Under the pieces are notes generated by a model. The model had not been told where the DNA came from, made no database searches, and saw only the letters and a list, made by a program, of their open reading frames with translations. This document shows, one piece after another, positions 26,327 through 36,400 of a stretch of 64,000 bases of DNA; positions within the stretch are counted from its first letter, which is position 1; every line of letters starts with the position of its first letter. The stretch spans positions 1 through 64,000 of the forward strand of contig JAQGLY010000086.1 of assembly GCA_028292625.1 (NCBI GenBank), in the 5' to 3' direction. Both the position numbers and the translations under genes were made by a program. The stretch is from Herbaspirillum sp. GTDB lineage: Bacteria > Pseudomonadota > Gammaproteobacteria > Burkholderiales > Burkholderiaceae_D.

Positions 26327-27777
26327 AGTCATTTTTTGAATTTGCAGCAAGGCTCGCGTCGGCCGCGGCGGCGTTGATGTTGTCCGCAACGCTTTCCTGC
26401 GCGCATGCCGAAACCGTTTCGCACGGCCAGTTCCACAATGTGCACATCTACAAACCGGAAGGCGTAGCCGACAGCGCGGTACTGCTGCTGTCGGACGATC
26501 ACGGCTGGGACCGGCGCTCGGCGCGCATGGCCAGAGCGCTGACCGATCAGGGCGCGCTGGTGGTCGGCATCGATACCCGCGATCTGACCGCCAGACTGGA
26601 AGCGGATCGCGGCACCTGTGTATTTCCGGACGGCGATCTGGAAAATCTCAGCCGCTTCGTGCAGGCCTATGAAAAACTGCCCGGCTACATGCCGCCGGTG
26701 CTGGCCGCCGACGGCGCCGGCGGGGCGCTGGCTTATGCGGTCGCCGCCGGTTCCACTGCAGATATATTCGCCGGCCTGCTGACGGTCGATTTCTGCCCGG
26801 AATTGGCGTTGAAGAAGCCGCTGTGCAAAGGCGCCGGCGTCACGTTCAAACCGCGTTCGGCGCGCGACGGCGTGGAGTTGCTGCCCAGCCAGACCCTCCG
26901 TCCGACCTGGATCGCACTGCAACATCGCACCGTTAGCGAATTGCCGGGTGAAGCCGTGACTTTCCCGTCCTGCCGCACGCGTCAGGCGCAGGCGTTCATC
27001 TCCAGCGTGCCGCGCGCCCAAATGCAACTGTTGCCGCCGCCATCGCCGTATCCGGTCCCCGGCGTCGACCTTTTTCCGCAGTGGAAAGCCGCGCATGCGC
27101 GTCTGAACGTGCGCCCGGCCTCCGCGCCGGCATCGATCGCATTGCCGGCGGCGGTGCATGATTTGCCGATTGTCGAAACGATGGCCTCGGGCCGCAGCGC
27201 CGACTCCTCCGATCAACTCCTGGCGGTCTTTCTGAGCGGCGACGGCGGCTGGGCCGGTCTGGATCGCGATGTCGCCAACGCGCTGGCGAAAAACGGCGTA
27301 CCGGTGGTCGGCGTGGATTCGCTGCGTTATTTCTGGAGCGCCCGCACACCGGCGTCGACCGCCACCGACGTCGACCGGCTGATCCGTTTCTATCTGGCGC
27401 GCTGGCATAAATCGAAGGTGATTCTGATCGGCTATTCGCAAGGCGCCGATGTGCTGCCGTTTATCGTCAATCGATTGCCGCCAGACACGCGCGGCAAGGT
27501 GGCGCTGACGGTGATGCTGGCGCTGGGACGCAACGCCGATTTCCAGTTCCGGCTCAGCAATTGGATCAAGAACAGCAATGACGGCCTGGCGACCCGTCCC
27601 GAACTGGATCGCTTCGACAGCGGCAAATATCTCTGCGTATACGGTACGGAGGAGAAAGATTCCGGTTGCCCGGCGGTCGACAGCGGCGCGATCAAGGCGG
27701 TCAAGCTGATCGGCGGCCATCATTTCGACGGCGACTACAGCGGACTGGCGAACCGGATTTTGCGCGCGGTGCGTTAG
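26323..27777 (+). CDS. acvB: AcvB/VirJ-family periplasmic hydrolase
   Basis: A 484-residue exported alpha/beta-hydrolase. A signal peptide covers about residues 1-28 (ALMLSATLSCAHA). Two VirJ-like halves follow: the first has SDDHGWDRRSARMARAL and a degenerate nucleophile region, the second SGDGGWAGLDRDVANALA and the intact elbow GYSQGADVLPF, with a late GGHHFDGDY likely supplying the catalytic His. In Agrobacterium AcvB hydrolyses lysyl-phosphatidylglycerol made by LpiA, so this pair would set the level of aminoacylated lipid. ATG 26323 overlaps the mprF stop; a longer frame from 26218 lies inside mprF and is rejected. Confidence 0.9.
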   Translation: MKSFFEFAARLASAAAALMLSATLSCAHAETVSHGQFHNVHIYKPEGVADSAVLLLSDDHGWDRRSARMARALTDQGALVVGIDTRDLTARLEADRGTCVFPDGDLENLSRFVQAYEKLPGYMPPVLAADGAGGALAYAVAAGSTADIFAGLLTVDFCPELALKKPLCKGAGVTFKPRSARDGVELLPSQTLRPTWIALQHRTVSELPGEAVTFPSCRTRQAQAFISSVPRAQMQLLPPPSPYPVPGVDLFPQWKAAHARLNVRPASAPASIALPAAVHDLPIVETMASGRSADSSDQLLAVFLSGDGGWAGLDRDVANALAKNGVPVVGVDSLRYFWSARTPASTATDVDRLIRFYLARWHKSKVILIGYSQGADVLPFIVNRLPPDTRGKVALTVMLALGRNADFQFRLSNWIKNSNDGLATRPELDRFDSGKYLCVYGTEEKDSGCPAVDSGAIKAVKLIGGHHFDGDYSGLANRILRAVR

Positions 27778-27863
27778 GCGGATAAGACGGCAGCCCGCGG
27801 CCGCAAGCAAAAATGTCGGTTTCGGCCGACAATAGGGCGATTCTTTTTTCGGAGCGCCCCGTC

Positions 27864-29354
27864 ATGAGCACCAACACCACCGCGAGCCCTACTGCCACTA
27901 TCGCCGCACAAGCCGTCCATCAATATCCCGATGTCCTGATGCTGATCGACGGACAATGGCAGGCGGCTGCCTCCGGCCGCACGCTGCCGATATCCGATCC
28001 GGCCACCGGCGAAACCATAGGCACCATTCCGCACGCCGGGTTCGACGACCTCGACAGGGCGCTGCAGGCAGCGCAGCGCGGCTTCGACACATGGCGCAAC
28101 ACAGGGGTATTCGAGCGCTCCAAAATCATGCGCCGCGCCGCCCAACTGCTGCGCGAACGGGTGGAGCGGATCGGCTGGCTGATGACGCGTGAACAGGGCA
28201 AGCCGCTGATCGAAGCGCGCATGGAAGTACTGGCCGCCGCCGACATCATCGACTGGTTCGCGGAAGAGGCGCGCCGCACTTACGGCCGCATCGTGCCGGC
28301 GCGCGTACCGCAGGTATATCAGCTGGTGATCAAGGAGCCGGTCGGGCCGGTGGCGGCGTTCACGCCGTGGAATTTCCCGATCAATCAGGTGGTGCGCAAA
28401 CTGTCGGCGGCGCTGGCGGCCGGCTGTTCGATGATCGTCAAGGCGGCGGAAGAAACACCGGCGGCGCCGGCCGAACTGATTCGTGCGTTCGTCGACGCCG
28501 GTTTGCCGGCCGGCGTGGTCAATCTGGTCTACGGCGTTCCGGCCGACATCTCCAGCTATCTGATCGCTTCGCCGACGATTCGCAAAATCTCGTTTACCGG
28601 TTCGACCGCGGTCGGCAAGCAACTGGCCGCACTGGCCGGCACGCACATGAAGCGCGCCACGATGGAATTGGGCGGCCATGGGCCGGCGCTGATCTTCGAT
28701 GACGCCGATATCGACGCCGCCGTCAGAAATCTGGCCGCCGGAAAATTCCGTAATGCCGGACAGGTCTGCGTCGCGCCGACCCGCTTCATGGTTCAGCGTA
28801 ATGTATTCGATCGCTTCGTCGAACAATTCGTCGCGACCGCGGCGAAGGTGAAGGTCGGCAACGGCCTGGATACGGACAGCACGATGGGACCGCTGGCCAA
28901 CCCTCGCCGCATGCGCGCGATGATCGAATTGATCGATGATGCGCTGGCGTGCGGGGCGCGGTTGAAGCTGGGAGGCCAGCGCATCGGCAGTGTCGGCAAT
29001 TTCTTCGCGCCGACGGTGCTGACCGAGGTGCCGCTGAATGCGCGCGCGATGAATGAAGAACCGTTCGGCCCGCTGGCGCTGATCAACCCGTTCGACGATC
29101 CGGAACAGGCGATCGCCGAAGCGAACCGCCTGCCTTACGGTCTGGCTGCGTATGCGTATACCCGCTCGGCGTCATTGATGCATGCGCTATCGAACCGGAT
29201 CGAGAGCGGCATGCTGACCATCAATCACAGCGGACTGGGCTTTCCCGAAGTACCGTTCGGCGGCATCAAGGACAGCGGCTACGGCTCGGAAGGCGGCAGC
29301 GAAGCGGTCGAAGCGTATTTGAACACCAAGTTCGTCAGTCAACTGCATCGCTAG
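27864..29354 (+). CDS. NAD(P)-dependent aldehyde dehydrogenase, succinate-semialdehyde type
   Basis: A 496-residue aldehyde dehydrogenase. The catalytic pair is visible as the Glu in ELGGHGP and the Cys in NAGQVCVAPTRF; the cofactor region has TPWNFPINQVVRKLSAAL, SFTGSTAVGK and the late NEEPFGP and FGGIKDSGYG. Relatives act on succinate semialdehyde or other omega-semialdehydes; the substrate is not shown by the neighbours, which are unrelated. GGAG lies upstream of ATG 27864, which is preferred over an in-frame start at 27813. Its end overlaps the convergent sensor gene by 20 bases. Confidence 0.85.
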   Translation: MSTNTTASPTATIAAQAVHQYPDVLMLIDGQWQAAASGRTLPISDPATGETIGTIPHAGFDDLDRALQAAQRGFDTWRNTGVFERSKIMRRAAQLLRERVERIGWLMTREQGKPLIEARMEVLAAADIIDWFAEEARRTYGRIVPARVPQVYQLVIKEPVGPVAAFTPWNFPINQVVRKLSAALAAGCSMIVKAAEETPAAPAELIRAFVDAGLPAGVVNLVYGVPADISSYLIASPTIRKISFTGSTAVGKQLAALAGTHMKRATMELGGHGPALIFDDADIDAAVRNLAAGKFRNAGQVCVAPTRFMVQRNVFDRFVEQFVATAAKVKVGNGLDTDSTMGPLANPRRMRAMIELIDDALACGARLKLGGQRIGSVGNFFAPTVLTEVPLNARAMNEEPFGPLALINPFDDPEQAIAEANRLPYGLAAYAYTRSASLMHALSNRIESGMLTINHSGLGFPEVPFGGIKDSGYGSEGGSEAVEAYLNTKFVSQLHR

Positions 29355-32300
29355 GACGATCGGCATCGGCCGCTGCCGTCAGCCAGCGGCCGGCGCCTTC
29401 GGCCGTCAATGGCCGCGACACGAAATAGCCCTGCGCCACGTCGCAGCCCAACGCCGCCAGCCGGTCCATGACCAAGGCGTCCTCGATGCCCTCGGCCGTC
29501 ACCTTCAGGCCGACCGTATGCGCCAGCGCGATGATCGCGCTGACGATGGCGCGCGCGTCGACGCTGTGCTCCATTTCGATGACGAAGGATCGATCGATTT
29601 TCAGGCTGTCGACCGGCAGCTTTTGCAGATAGGCCAGCGACGAATAACCGGTGCCGAAGTCGTCGATCGAAATGCGCACGCCCAATTCATGGATGCTGGT
29701 CAGCACATCCAGCGATCGCGCCGGATCGGCCATGATCGAACTTTCGGTCAGCTCCAGCTCCAGATAGTGCGCCGGCAGCGCATGCCGCTCCAGAATCTGC
29801 TGCACGCGGTCGACCAGACCGATATCTAGCAGATTGCGCATCGATATGTTCACCGCCACCGTGGTCTGGCTTCCCTCCCTGTGCCATTGCTTGCATTGCG
29901 CCACCGCCGTCTCGATGACCCAGGCGGTCAACGGATGGATCAGGTCGCTGATTTCGACGATCGGCACGAAGCTGTGCGGATACAACAGGCCGCGTTCCGG
30001 ATGCTCCCAACGGATCAGCGCTTCGAATCCTATCGTGACGCCGTCGCTCATGCGCGTCTTCGGCTGATAATGCAGTGTGAACTGATGCTGGCCGAGCGCA
30101 TTGCGCAGTTCCGTCATCAGCAGCAGCCGGCTCGGCGTCTGGTCGGTTTCGGTCTGGTGATAGAACACGAAACCGGTGCCTTCGCGTTTGGCCTGATACA
30201 TCGCGGCGTCGGCGTTGCGCATCAACAGCATGGTGTTGACGCCGTCGCGCGGATAGCAGGAAATGCCGATGCTGGCGTTGATCTGGATCTGGATGCTGTT
30301 GAGCTGGAACGGCTGCTGCAATTGCGTCAGGATATCGCGCGCGATATCGCCCACCGGCTCCATCGTGGTCGCCTTGGTGGTGAGGATCGCAAATTCGTCG
30401 CCGCCCAGGCGGGTCAATATGGTTTCCGGCGACAAAGCGCCGCGCAAACGCTGCGCCACCTGCTGCAGCAACAGATCGCCGGATTGATGGCCGAGCGCGT
30501 CGTTGACTTCCTTGAAGCCGTCCAGATCGATGATCATCACGCCGAAATGCGCATACGCCGAATTGCCCTGGCTGCATTCGCCGATGGCGCGGTCGATCGC
30601 CGACAGCAGCACGCCGCGGTTGTTCAGGCCGGTCAGCGAATCGTGCCGCGCCTGATAGGCCAGCGCTTCGCTATGCCGGCGCCGCTCGGTCACGTCGAGG
30701 AAGGTGACCATCGCGCCGCTGATCTCGCCATTGCGGCGGATCGGGTAAGACCAGTATTCGACCGGCAACGCCGAGCCATCCTTGCGCCACAAGACTTCGC
30801 CGTCGATATGCTGGTTTTCGCCGAACTGCAGCGAGCGGTGGGTCGGACATTCGTGCGCCGGATAGTTTCTGCCGTCTTCGTATTTGTAATGCACCATCTT
30901 GTGAATCGGATGGCCCAGCAATTCGAGCGGGCTGGCATAGCCGAGCAGCCGCACGCAGGCATTATTGGTGAAGATGCATTTGCCGTTCAGGTCGATGCCG
31001 TAAATCGCTTCGGCGGTGGAGTCCATCAGCAGCGACAGCATCTGATCGCGTTCGGAAATATTGCGCGCCATCGCTTCACGTTCGGTGACGTCGTTGACCA
31101 GCGCCAGTTGCGCCGGGCTACCGCCGAAACTGGTCGGGAACACCGCGACATCGACCAGGATCATGCTGCCGTCCATGCGCCGATGCCGCACGTGATTGTC
31201 GGCCGCCGGCGCCGTGTCCTGGCTGCCGCTTTGCGGCTTGTATTCCAGATCGCCGACCGTCATCAACAGAAACTGCGCGCGGCTGTAGCCATAGTGCGCG
31301 ATCGCCGGGTCGTTGACCGCGAGAATGCGCAGGCTGTGGTCGTCGTATACCCACATCGGATACGGATTGCGTTCGAATAACAAGCGGTATTCGGCCTCGG
31401 AATGGGTCAGCGCGTTTTCGATGCGGCTGCGTTCGATCGCCACCGCGGCCAGTTCGGCCGCCAACTGGCCCAGCACCAGCTGTTCCGCGCCGACCGGCTG
31501 ATAGTGGCGGTAATACAGTGCGAACGATCCCAGCACGCGGCCGCTGGACGATATGATGGGATGCGACCAGCATACTTTCAGATCGCCGATGAGATCCCGG
31601 TACGCCGCCCATGCCGGGTCGCTTGCCATGTCTTCGCTGACCACCAGCTGTTTGTGGTACATGGCAGCGCCGCAGGCGCCGACGCCTGACCCGATCTCCT
31701 GTCCGATCAAGGCCTCCACGAAAGACTGCGGCAGATTCGGCGCGATACATTGAGCCACCCGTTTGCCCTCGCTGCCCAGCAATATGATCGACCCCGCCAC
31801 ATGATCGATCTGGCGCTGCGAAAACAGCACCAGTTCAGCCAGCGTCTCGGGCAGCGGACGGCCGGCGGTGATCAATTGCAGAATCTTGTTTTGTCCGACC
31901 TGGCGCGCCATCGTGCGCCGGGTCGTGTATTCGTGCGCCTCCAGCTCCTGGGCCATCTGATCGAACTGATGCGCGATTTCGACGAACTCCTGCCCTCTGG
32001 CCTTGCTGCCGATGCGCACGTCGAAATCGCGATGCCGCAAGCGTTGCGCGGCGGCGGTCAGATAGCGCAGATTGCGGCCGATAATGACCTGCGTGCCCAG
32101 CCATCCGGCGCCAAGCGCCAGTGCCATCAACGACAATATCGCGGCCACCGCGACCCAGAACTCGCGATTGGCCGCCTTCAGCAGCGTCTGCGCGGGCTGT
32201 TCGTAGACTACCGTCAGCGCGCGCGGGTCTTGCGGCGGACCGCTGCGCACATAACTGACCAGCCACTGGCTGCCGTCGTCTGCCGGCAGCACATCGGCGC

Positions 32301-33018
32301 CGCGGTCGCGCAGGCCGTTGTAACTCAATTGGGCCACGGCCGACAGCTTTACCTGGCCGGCGTCCCGCAGGCCTTGCACGGAGGACGCCTGCAGCAACGC
32401 GCCGTCGCGATCGAGCACCAGGAAGCGCGCACCGTCGGAGACATTCATATTGGAAATGCTGGCCGCCATCGACCCCAGGTTCATGGTCGCGAACAACACG
32501 GCATACGGTTGTTGCTTATCGCGACGCAATGCCACCGCCACTGCTATCGTTGGCAAATTGGTAATACGCCCCCACTGATATTCGCCGATGACGAAATCCA
32601 GCGACTTCAGCGCATGGTTGAAATAAGGCCGGTCGGCCAGATTGATGCCGGGCTGCGCCGGCACGCCGCTGCATAGCAACTCGCCATCCAGGCCGACAAT
32701 GCCGAAATTGACGTAGCGGTTCTGGTCCTTCAACAGATCGGCGAAATAGCTCGGGCAGTTGCTCCAATCGCCGCGCCGTATCATCGGCGTCACCGCGATC
32801 GCCTTGAGGGTTTCGTTGGAACTGGCGATCAGCCAATTCTGATAACGCCCCGCCAGATCGACATAACTTTGCGCGCTGTCCCGCGCCAGCCGCCCGTATT
32901 CCATGCGTTGCTGATACACATAAAAACACAAACCGATGAAAGTCGGAATCGCAGCCATGCACACCACCAGAAACATGCGGGCATAGACGCTGCGAAATAA
33001 TGACTGGAATATCTTCAT
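29335..33018 (-). CDS. Membrane sensor diguanylate cyclase/phosphodiesterase (Cache-HAMP-GAF-PAS-PAS-GGDEF-EAL)
   Basis: A 1227-residue inner-membrane protein controlling cyclic-di-GMP. Order: membrane helix about 15-37, periplasmic Cache-like domain to about 285, second helix about 290-312, HAMP, GAF about 400-540, PAS about 550-665, PAS about 670-790, GGDEF about 800-955, EAL about 965-1215. The cyclase motif GGDEF is intact (RLGGDEFAIL). The phosphodiesterase motifs are too: FEALIRWEHP, ELTESSIM, IDDFGTGYSSL and TAEGIE. Both activities look possible. ATG 33018 fits a first helix at once and has GGAT 6 bases before; ATG 33096 would add 26 residues but lies about 10 bases from the likely transcription start. 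No partner gene is adjacent. Confidence 0.88.
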   Translation of the reverse strand: MKIFQSLFRSVYARMFLVVCMAAIPTFIGLCFYVYQQRMEYGRLARDSAQSYVDLAGRYQNWLIASSNETLKAIAVTPMIRRGDWSNCPSYFADLLKDQNRYVNFGIVGLDGELLCSGVPAQPGINLADRPYFNHALKSLDFVIGEYQWGRITNLPTIAVAVALRRDKQQPYAVLFATMNLGSMAASISNMNVSDGARFLVLDRDGALLQASSVQGLRDAGQVKLSAVAQLSYNGLRDRGADVLPADDGSQWLVSYVRSGPPQDPRALTVVYEQPAQTLLKAANREFWVAVAAILSLMALALGAGWLGTQVIIGRNLRYLTAAAQRLRHRDFDVRIGSKARGQEFVEIAHQFDQMAQELEAHEYTTRRTMARQVGQNKILQLITAGRPLPETLAELVLFSQRQIDHVAGSIILLGSEGKRVAQCIAPNLPQSFVEALIGQEIGSGVGACGAAMYHKQLVVSEDMASDPAWAAYRDLIGDLKVCWSHPIISSSGRVLGSFALYYRHYQPVGAEQLVLGQLAAELAAVAIERSRIENALTHSEAEYRLLFERNPYPMWVYDDHSLRILAVNDPAIAHYGYSRAQFLLMTVGDLEYKPQSGSQDTAPAADNHVRHRRMDGSMILVDVAVFPTSFGGSPAQLALVNDVTEREAMARNISERDQMLSLLMDSTAEAIYGIDLNGKCIFTNNACVRLLGYASPLELLGHPIHKMVHYKYEDGRNYPAHECPTHRSLQFGENQHIDGEVLWRKDGSALPVEYWSYPIRRNGEISGAMVTFLDVTERRRHSEALAYQARHDSLTGLNNRGVLLSAIDRAIGECSQGNSAYAHFGVMIIDLDGFKEVNDALGHQSGDLLLQQVAQRLRGALSPETILTRLGGDEFAILTTKATTMEPVGDIARDILTQLQQPFQLNSIQIQINASIGISCYPRDGVNTMLLMRNADAAMYQAKREGTGFVFYHQTETDQTPSRLLLMTELRNALGQHQFTLHYQPKTRMSDGVTIGFEALIRWEHPERGLLYPHSFVPIVEISDLIHPLTAWVIETAVAQCKQWHREGSQTTVAVNISMRNLLDIGLVDRVQQILERHALPAHYLELELTESSIMADPARSLDVLTSIHELGVRISIDDFGTGYSSLAYLQKLPVDSLKIDRSFVIEMEHSVDARAIVSAIIALAHTVGLKVTAEGIEDALVMDRLAALGCDVAQGYFVSRPLTAEGAGRWLTAAADADRPSDAVD

Positions 33019-33112
33019 ACTACGATCCGGATGGCCGATCTGGCATAAAGGAGCCTTGGTTGATTCGAGTTCAGGGGCGACAGCGCCCTTCATCAATTAT
33101 TAGTCCAAAGAC

Positions 33113-33142
33113 TTTATACAAGAACAATACTCTGTCTGTCAC
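33113..33142 (-). promoter_or_regulatory. Sigma70-type promoter of the GGDEF-EAL gene
   Basis: On the minus strand GTGACA (33142-33137) is separated by 18 bases from TATAAA (33118-33113), five of six matches to each consensus hexamer. Transcription would begin near 33105, leaving an 85-90 base leader before ATG 33018. I see no gene or strong repeat in the rest of the gap, 33143-33426, which is AT-richer than its surroundings. Confidence 0.5.
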
Positions 33143-33426
33143 GCAATTGAAGCGATTATTCTCCCTGTAACTGACCCGTAAAATGTTATAGGTACCGATT
33201 TTTTTTTGCGCGGTTCATGGACGCGGAAAAGCTGCGCCCCCGATGCGATGGTGGAATCCCATGACAAGCGCAAAGAAGGGGACAAGATAAACGAACTTAG
33301 AGACGAAAGAAAAGGCCGCGCTGCAATCCGGACCGCTGTCCCGAGAATTGTAATGAACATTTCCCAGTGACGAAAAAAACCACGGAAAGAAGGAAGTGCT
33401 GTCCAAGCGCGCTCAGGCGGCGCTGC

Positions 33427-36400
33427 CTAAGGAAGCATGGACATCAGGGTGGCGTTTCCGCCTGCGGCGGTGGTGTTGATGCATAGCGCGCGCTCGGCGA
33501 CCAGCCGCCACAGCGCGATCGGAACGTCGCCGGAGGTCCGCAGGCCGGCCACGATCGCGCCGTCGCGCGCGGCCAGCGTCGTCAGCAGTTCGCCGCTGCC
33601 GGCCACCTGCGGATCGTACAGCGCCAGCGCCAATCCGCTGCATTCCCCATGCTGTGCGATCACCTGTATGCCGGCGCTCACCTGCGCCGGCAATCCGGCA
33701 GGCAAATGCGCCGCAGTCCGCTGCAACAAGACCGGCCGGTTCCCGGTCGCCAACACCGCCGCCAGTTGATTCAACAACACCGGCGCGCTGCCGGCATCGC
33801 AAAGCACCGATCCTCTAGCGGCAAAGACCAGCGTGTTGGACTCACCGGTCGGCCCCGGCAAGCGCAGGGTCCTGCCGTACAGGCTGTCGCGCATATAAGC
33901 GCGCCCCAGCGCCGCCAACTGCAGATGGCCCTGCTCCAGGGCCCAGCGCAGCAAAGCTTCCAGCGCCGCCGGCGCGGCGATTTCGTCCCGCAGCGATTGC
34001 GCGTCCAGCGCTTCGTCCGCCTTGCATTGCAAACGCTTCAGATACAACGGACCGCCCGCCTTCGGGCCGGTACCGGACTGGCCTTCGCCGCCGAATGGCT
34101 GCACGCCGACCACCGCGCCGACGATATTGCGATTGACGTAGATATTGCCGACATGCGCGCGATCGGCAATGGAGGCGACGGTTTCATCGATGCGCGAATG
34201 CACGCCCAGCGTCAGGCCATAGCCGGTCGCATTGATCGCCGCAATCAGCTGCGGCAGATCGCGGCGCCGATAGCGCAACACATGCAGCACCGGGCCGAAC
34301 ACTTCGCGCGTCAGGGCGGCCATGGTATCGATCTCGATGATCGTCGGCGCCACGAATGTCCCCATCGCCACGCATGGCGGCAATGCCAGTTGCGTCACTT
34401 TTCCGCCGGCGCAGGCCTGCCCGATATAGGCCAGCAGATCGCGTTGCGCGTCGACGTCGATCACCGGACCTATGTCGACAGCCAGCCGGTCGGGACAGCC
34501 GACACGCAATTCCTGCATCGCGCCGTGCAGCATCTTCAGGGTTTTATCGGCGATATCGTTTTGCAAACACAGCACACGCAACGCCGAGCAACGCTGGCCG
34601 GCGCTGTCGAACGCCGATGCGATCACATCCTGCACCACTTGTTCGCACAATGCGGAAGAATCGACGATCATCGCGTTCTGCCCGCCGGTTTCGGCAATCA
34701 GCGGGATGTCGCGCCGCTCGGCGACGCTGCGTTGCGCCAGTGTGCGATTGATGATTTGCGCCACTTGCGTCGAACCGGTAAATATCACGCCGCATACCCG
34801 CGCATCGGCAATCAATTGCGCGCCGACCGATTCGCCGCGACCCGGCAGCAGCTGCAATGCGCCTACCGGCACGCCCGCCTCGTGCAGCAATTGCACCGCG
34901 CGAAAGGCGATCAGCGGGGTCTGTTCGGCCGGCTTGGCCAGCACCGCATTGCCTACGGCCAGCGCGGCGCTGATCTGACCGACGAAGATCGCCAGCGGAA
35001 AATTCCATGGACTGATGCAGACCACCGGCCCCAGCGCCACGGTCGGGCCGCCTGCGCCGGCGCGCGCACCGTAATAGCGCAGGAAATCGACCGCTTCGCG
35101 CAACTCCGCAATCGCGTTCGGCAGGGACTTGCCGGCCTCCCTGACCGCCAGCGCCATCAGTTCGACGCCGTGCCGTTCGAGCAGATCGGCGGCGCGCATC
35201 AATATTTCCGTGCGCAGCATCGGCGCGACGGCCTGCCATTCGGGCGCGGCGGCCGCCGCCAGCGCCAGCGCGCATTCGACATCGTCCGGCGCGGCTTCCA
35301 GCACGGTGCCGACCGTATCGCGGCGATCGGCCGGGTTGCGCAATTCGACCGGCGCGACGGCGGCCGCTTCCCCTGGTCGCCCGCCGTCCGGCAACGGCAT
35401 TGCGTGCCACTGGCGGCGGCCAAGCGCATTGAGCTCCTCGCTCAACGCGCGCAGGGCATGCTCGTCGCTGAAATCGAAGCCGGCCGAATTGCGGCGCTCG
35501 GGGCCGAACATCGCGGCCGGCAGCGCGATCGCCGGATGCGGAGCGCCATCGAGCCGGGCGGCCGCGGAGATCGGATCCGCCAGCAAGGTGTCGATCGCCA
35601 CGTCGGCATCGACCAGTTGATTGACGAACGAGGAATTGGCGCCGTTTTCCAGCAGCCGGCGCACCAGATACGCCAGCAGCGTTTCGTGCGATCCGACCGG
35701 CGCGTAAATACGGCAGGGCACGCCCAGCTTGTCGGCGCCGACCACTTGGTCGTACAGCATCTCGCCCATGCCGTGCAGGCACTGAAATTCATAATCGGTC
35801 ACACGCATTTCGCGCGCCTTGACATGAATGGCCGCCACAGTCAGCGCGTTATGCGTGGCGAATTGCGGATAAATCGCATCGTTGGCGGCCAGCAGGCGTT
35901 GCGCGCAGAGCAGATAAGACAGGTCGGTATATACCTTGCGGGTATACACCGGATAACCGGGCATGCCGTCGACTTGCGCGCGTTTGATTTCCGCGTCCCA
36001 GTACGCGCCCTTGACCAGCCGCACCATTAGTTTACGGCCTGTGCGGCGCGCCAGATCGATCAGGTAATCGATGACGTACGGGCAACGCTTTTGATACGCC
36101 TGCACCACAAACCCAAGCCCGTCGAAACCATCCAGTTCGGGGTCGCAGGCCAGCGCTTCGATCAGATCCAGCGACAGATCCAGCCGATCGGCTTCTTCGG
36201 CGTCGATATTGAGGCCGATGCGATACTGCCTGGCCAGCAGCGCCAGGCCTTTCAGGCGCGGCAGCAGCTCCTGCAGCACACGGGTGCGCTGCGCCCGGCT
36301 GTAACGCGGATGCAGAGCCGATAATTTGACCGAAATGCCGGGGCCGTTCCTGACGCCGCGCCCATTGCCGGCTTTCCCGATCGCCTGGATGGCAGACACA

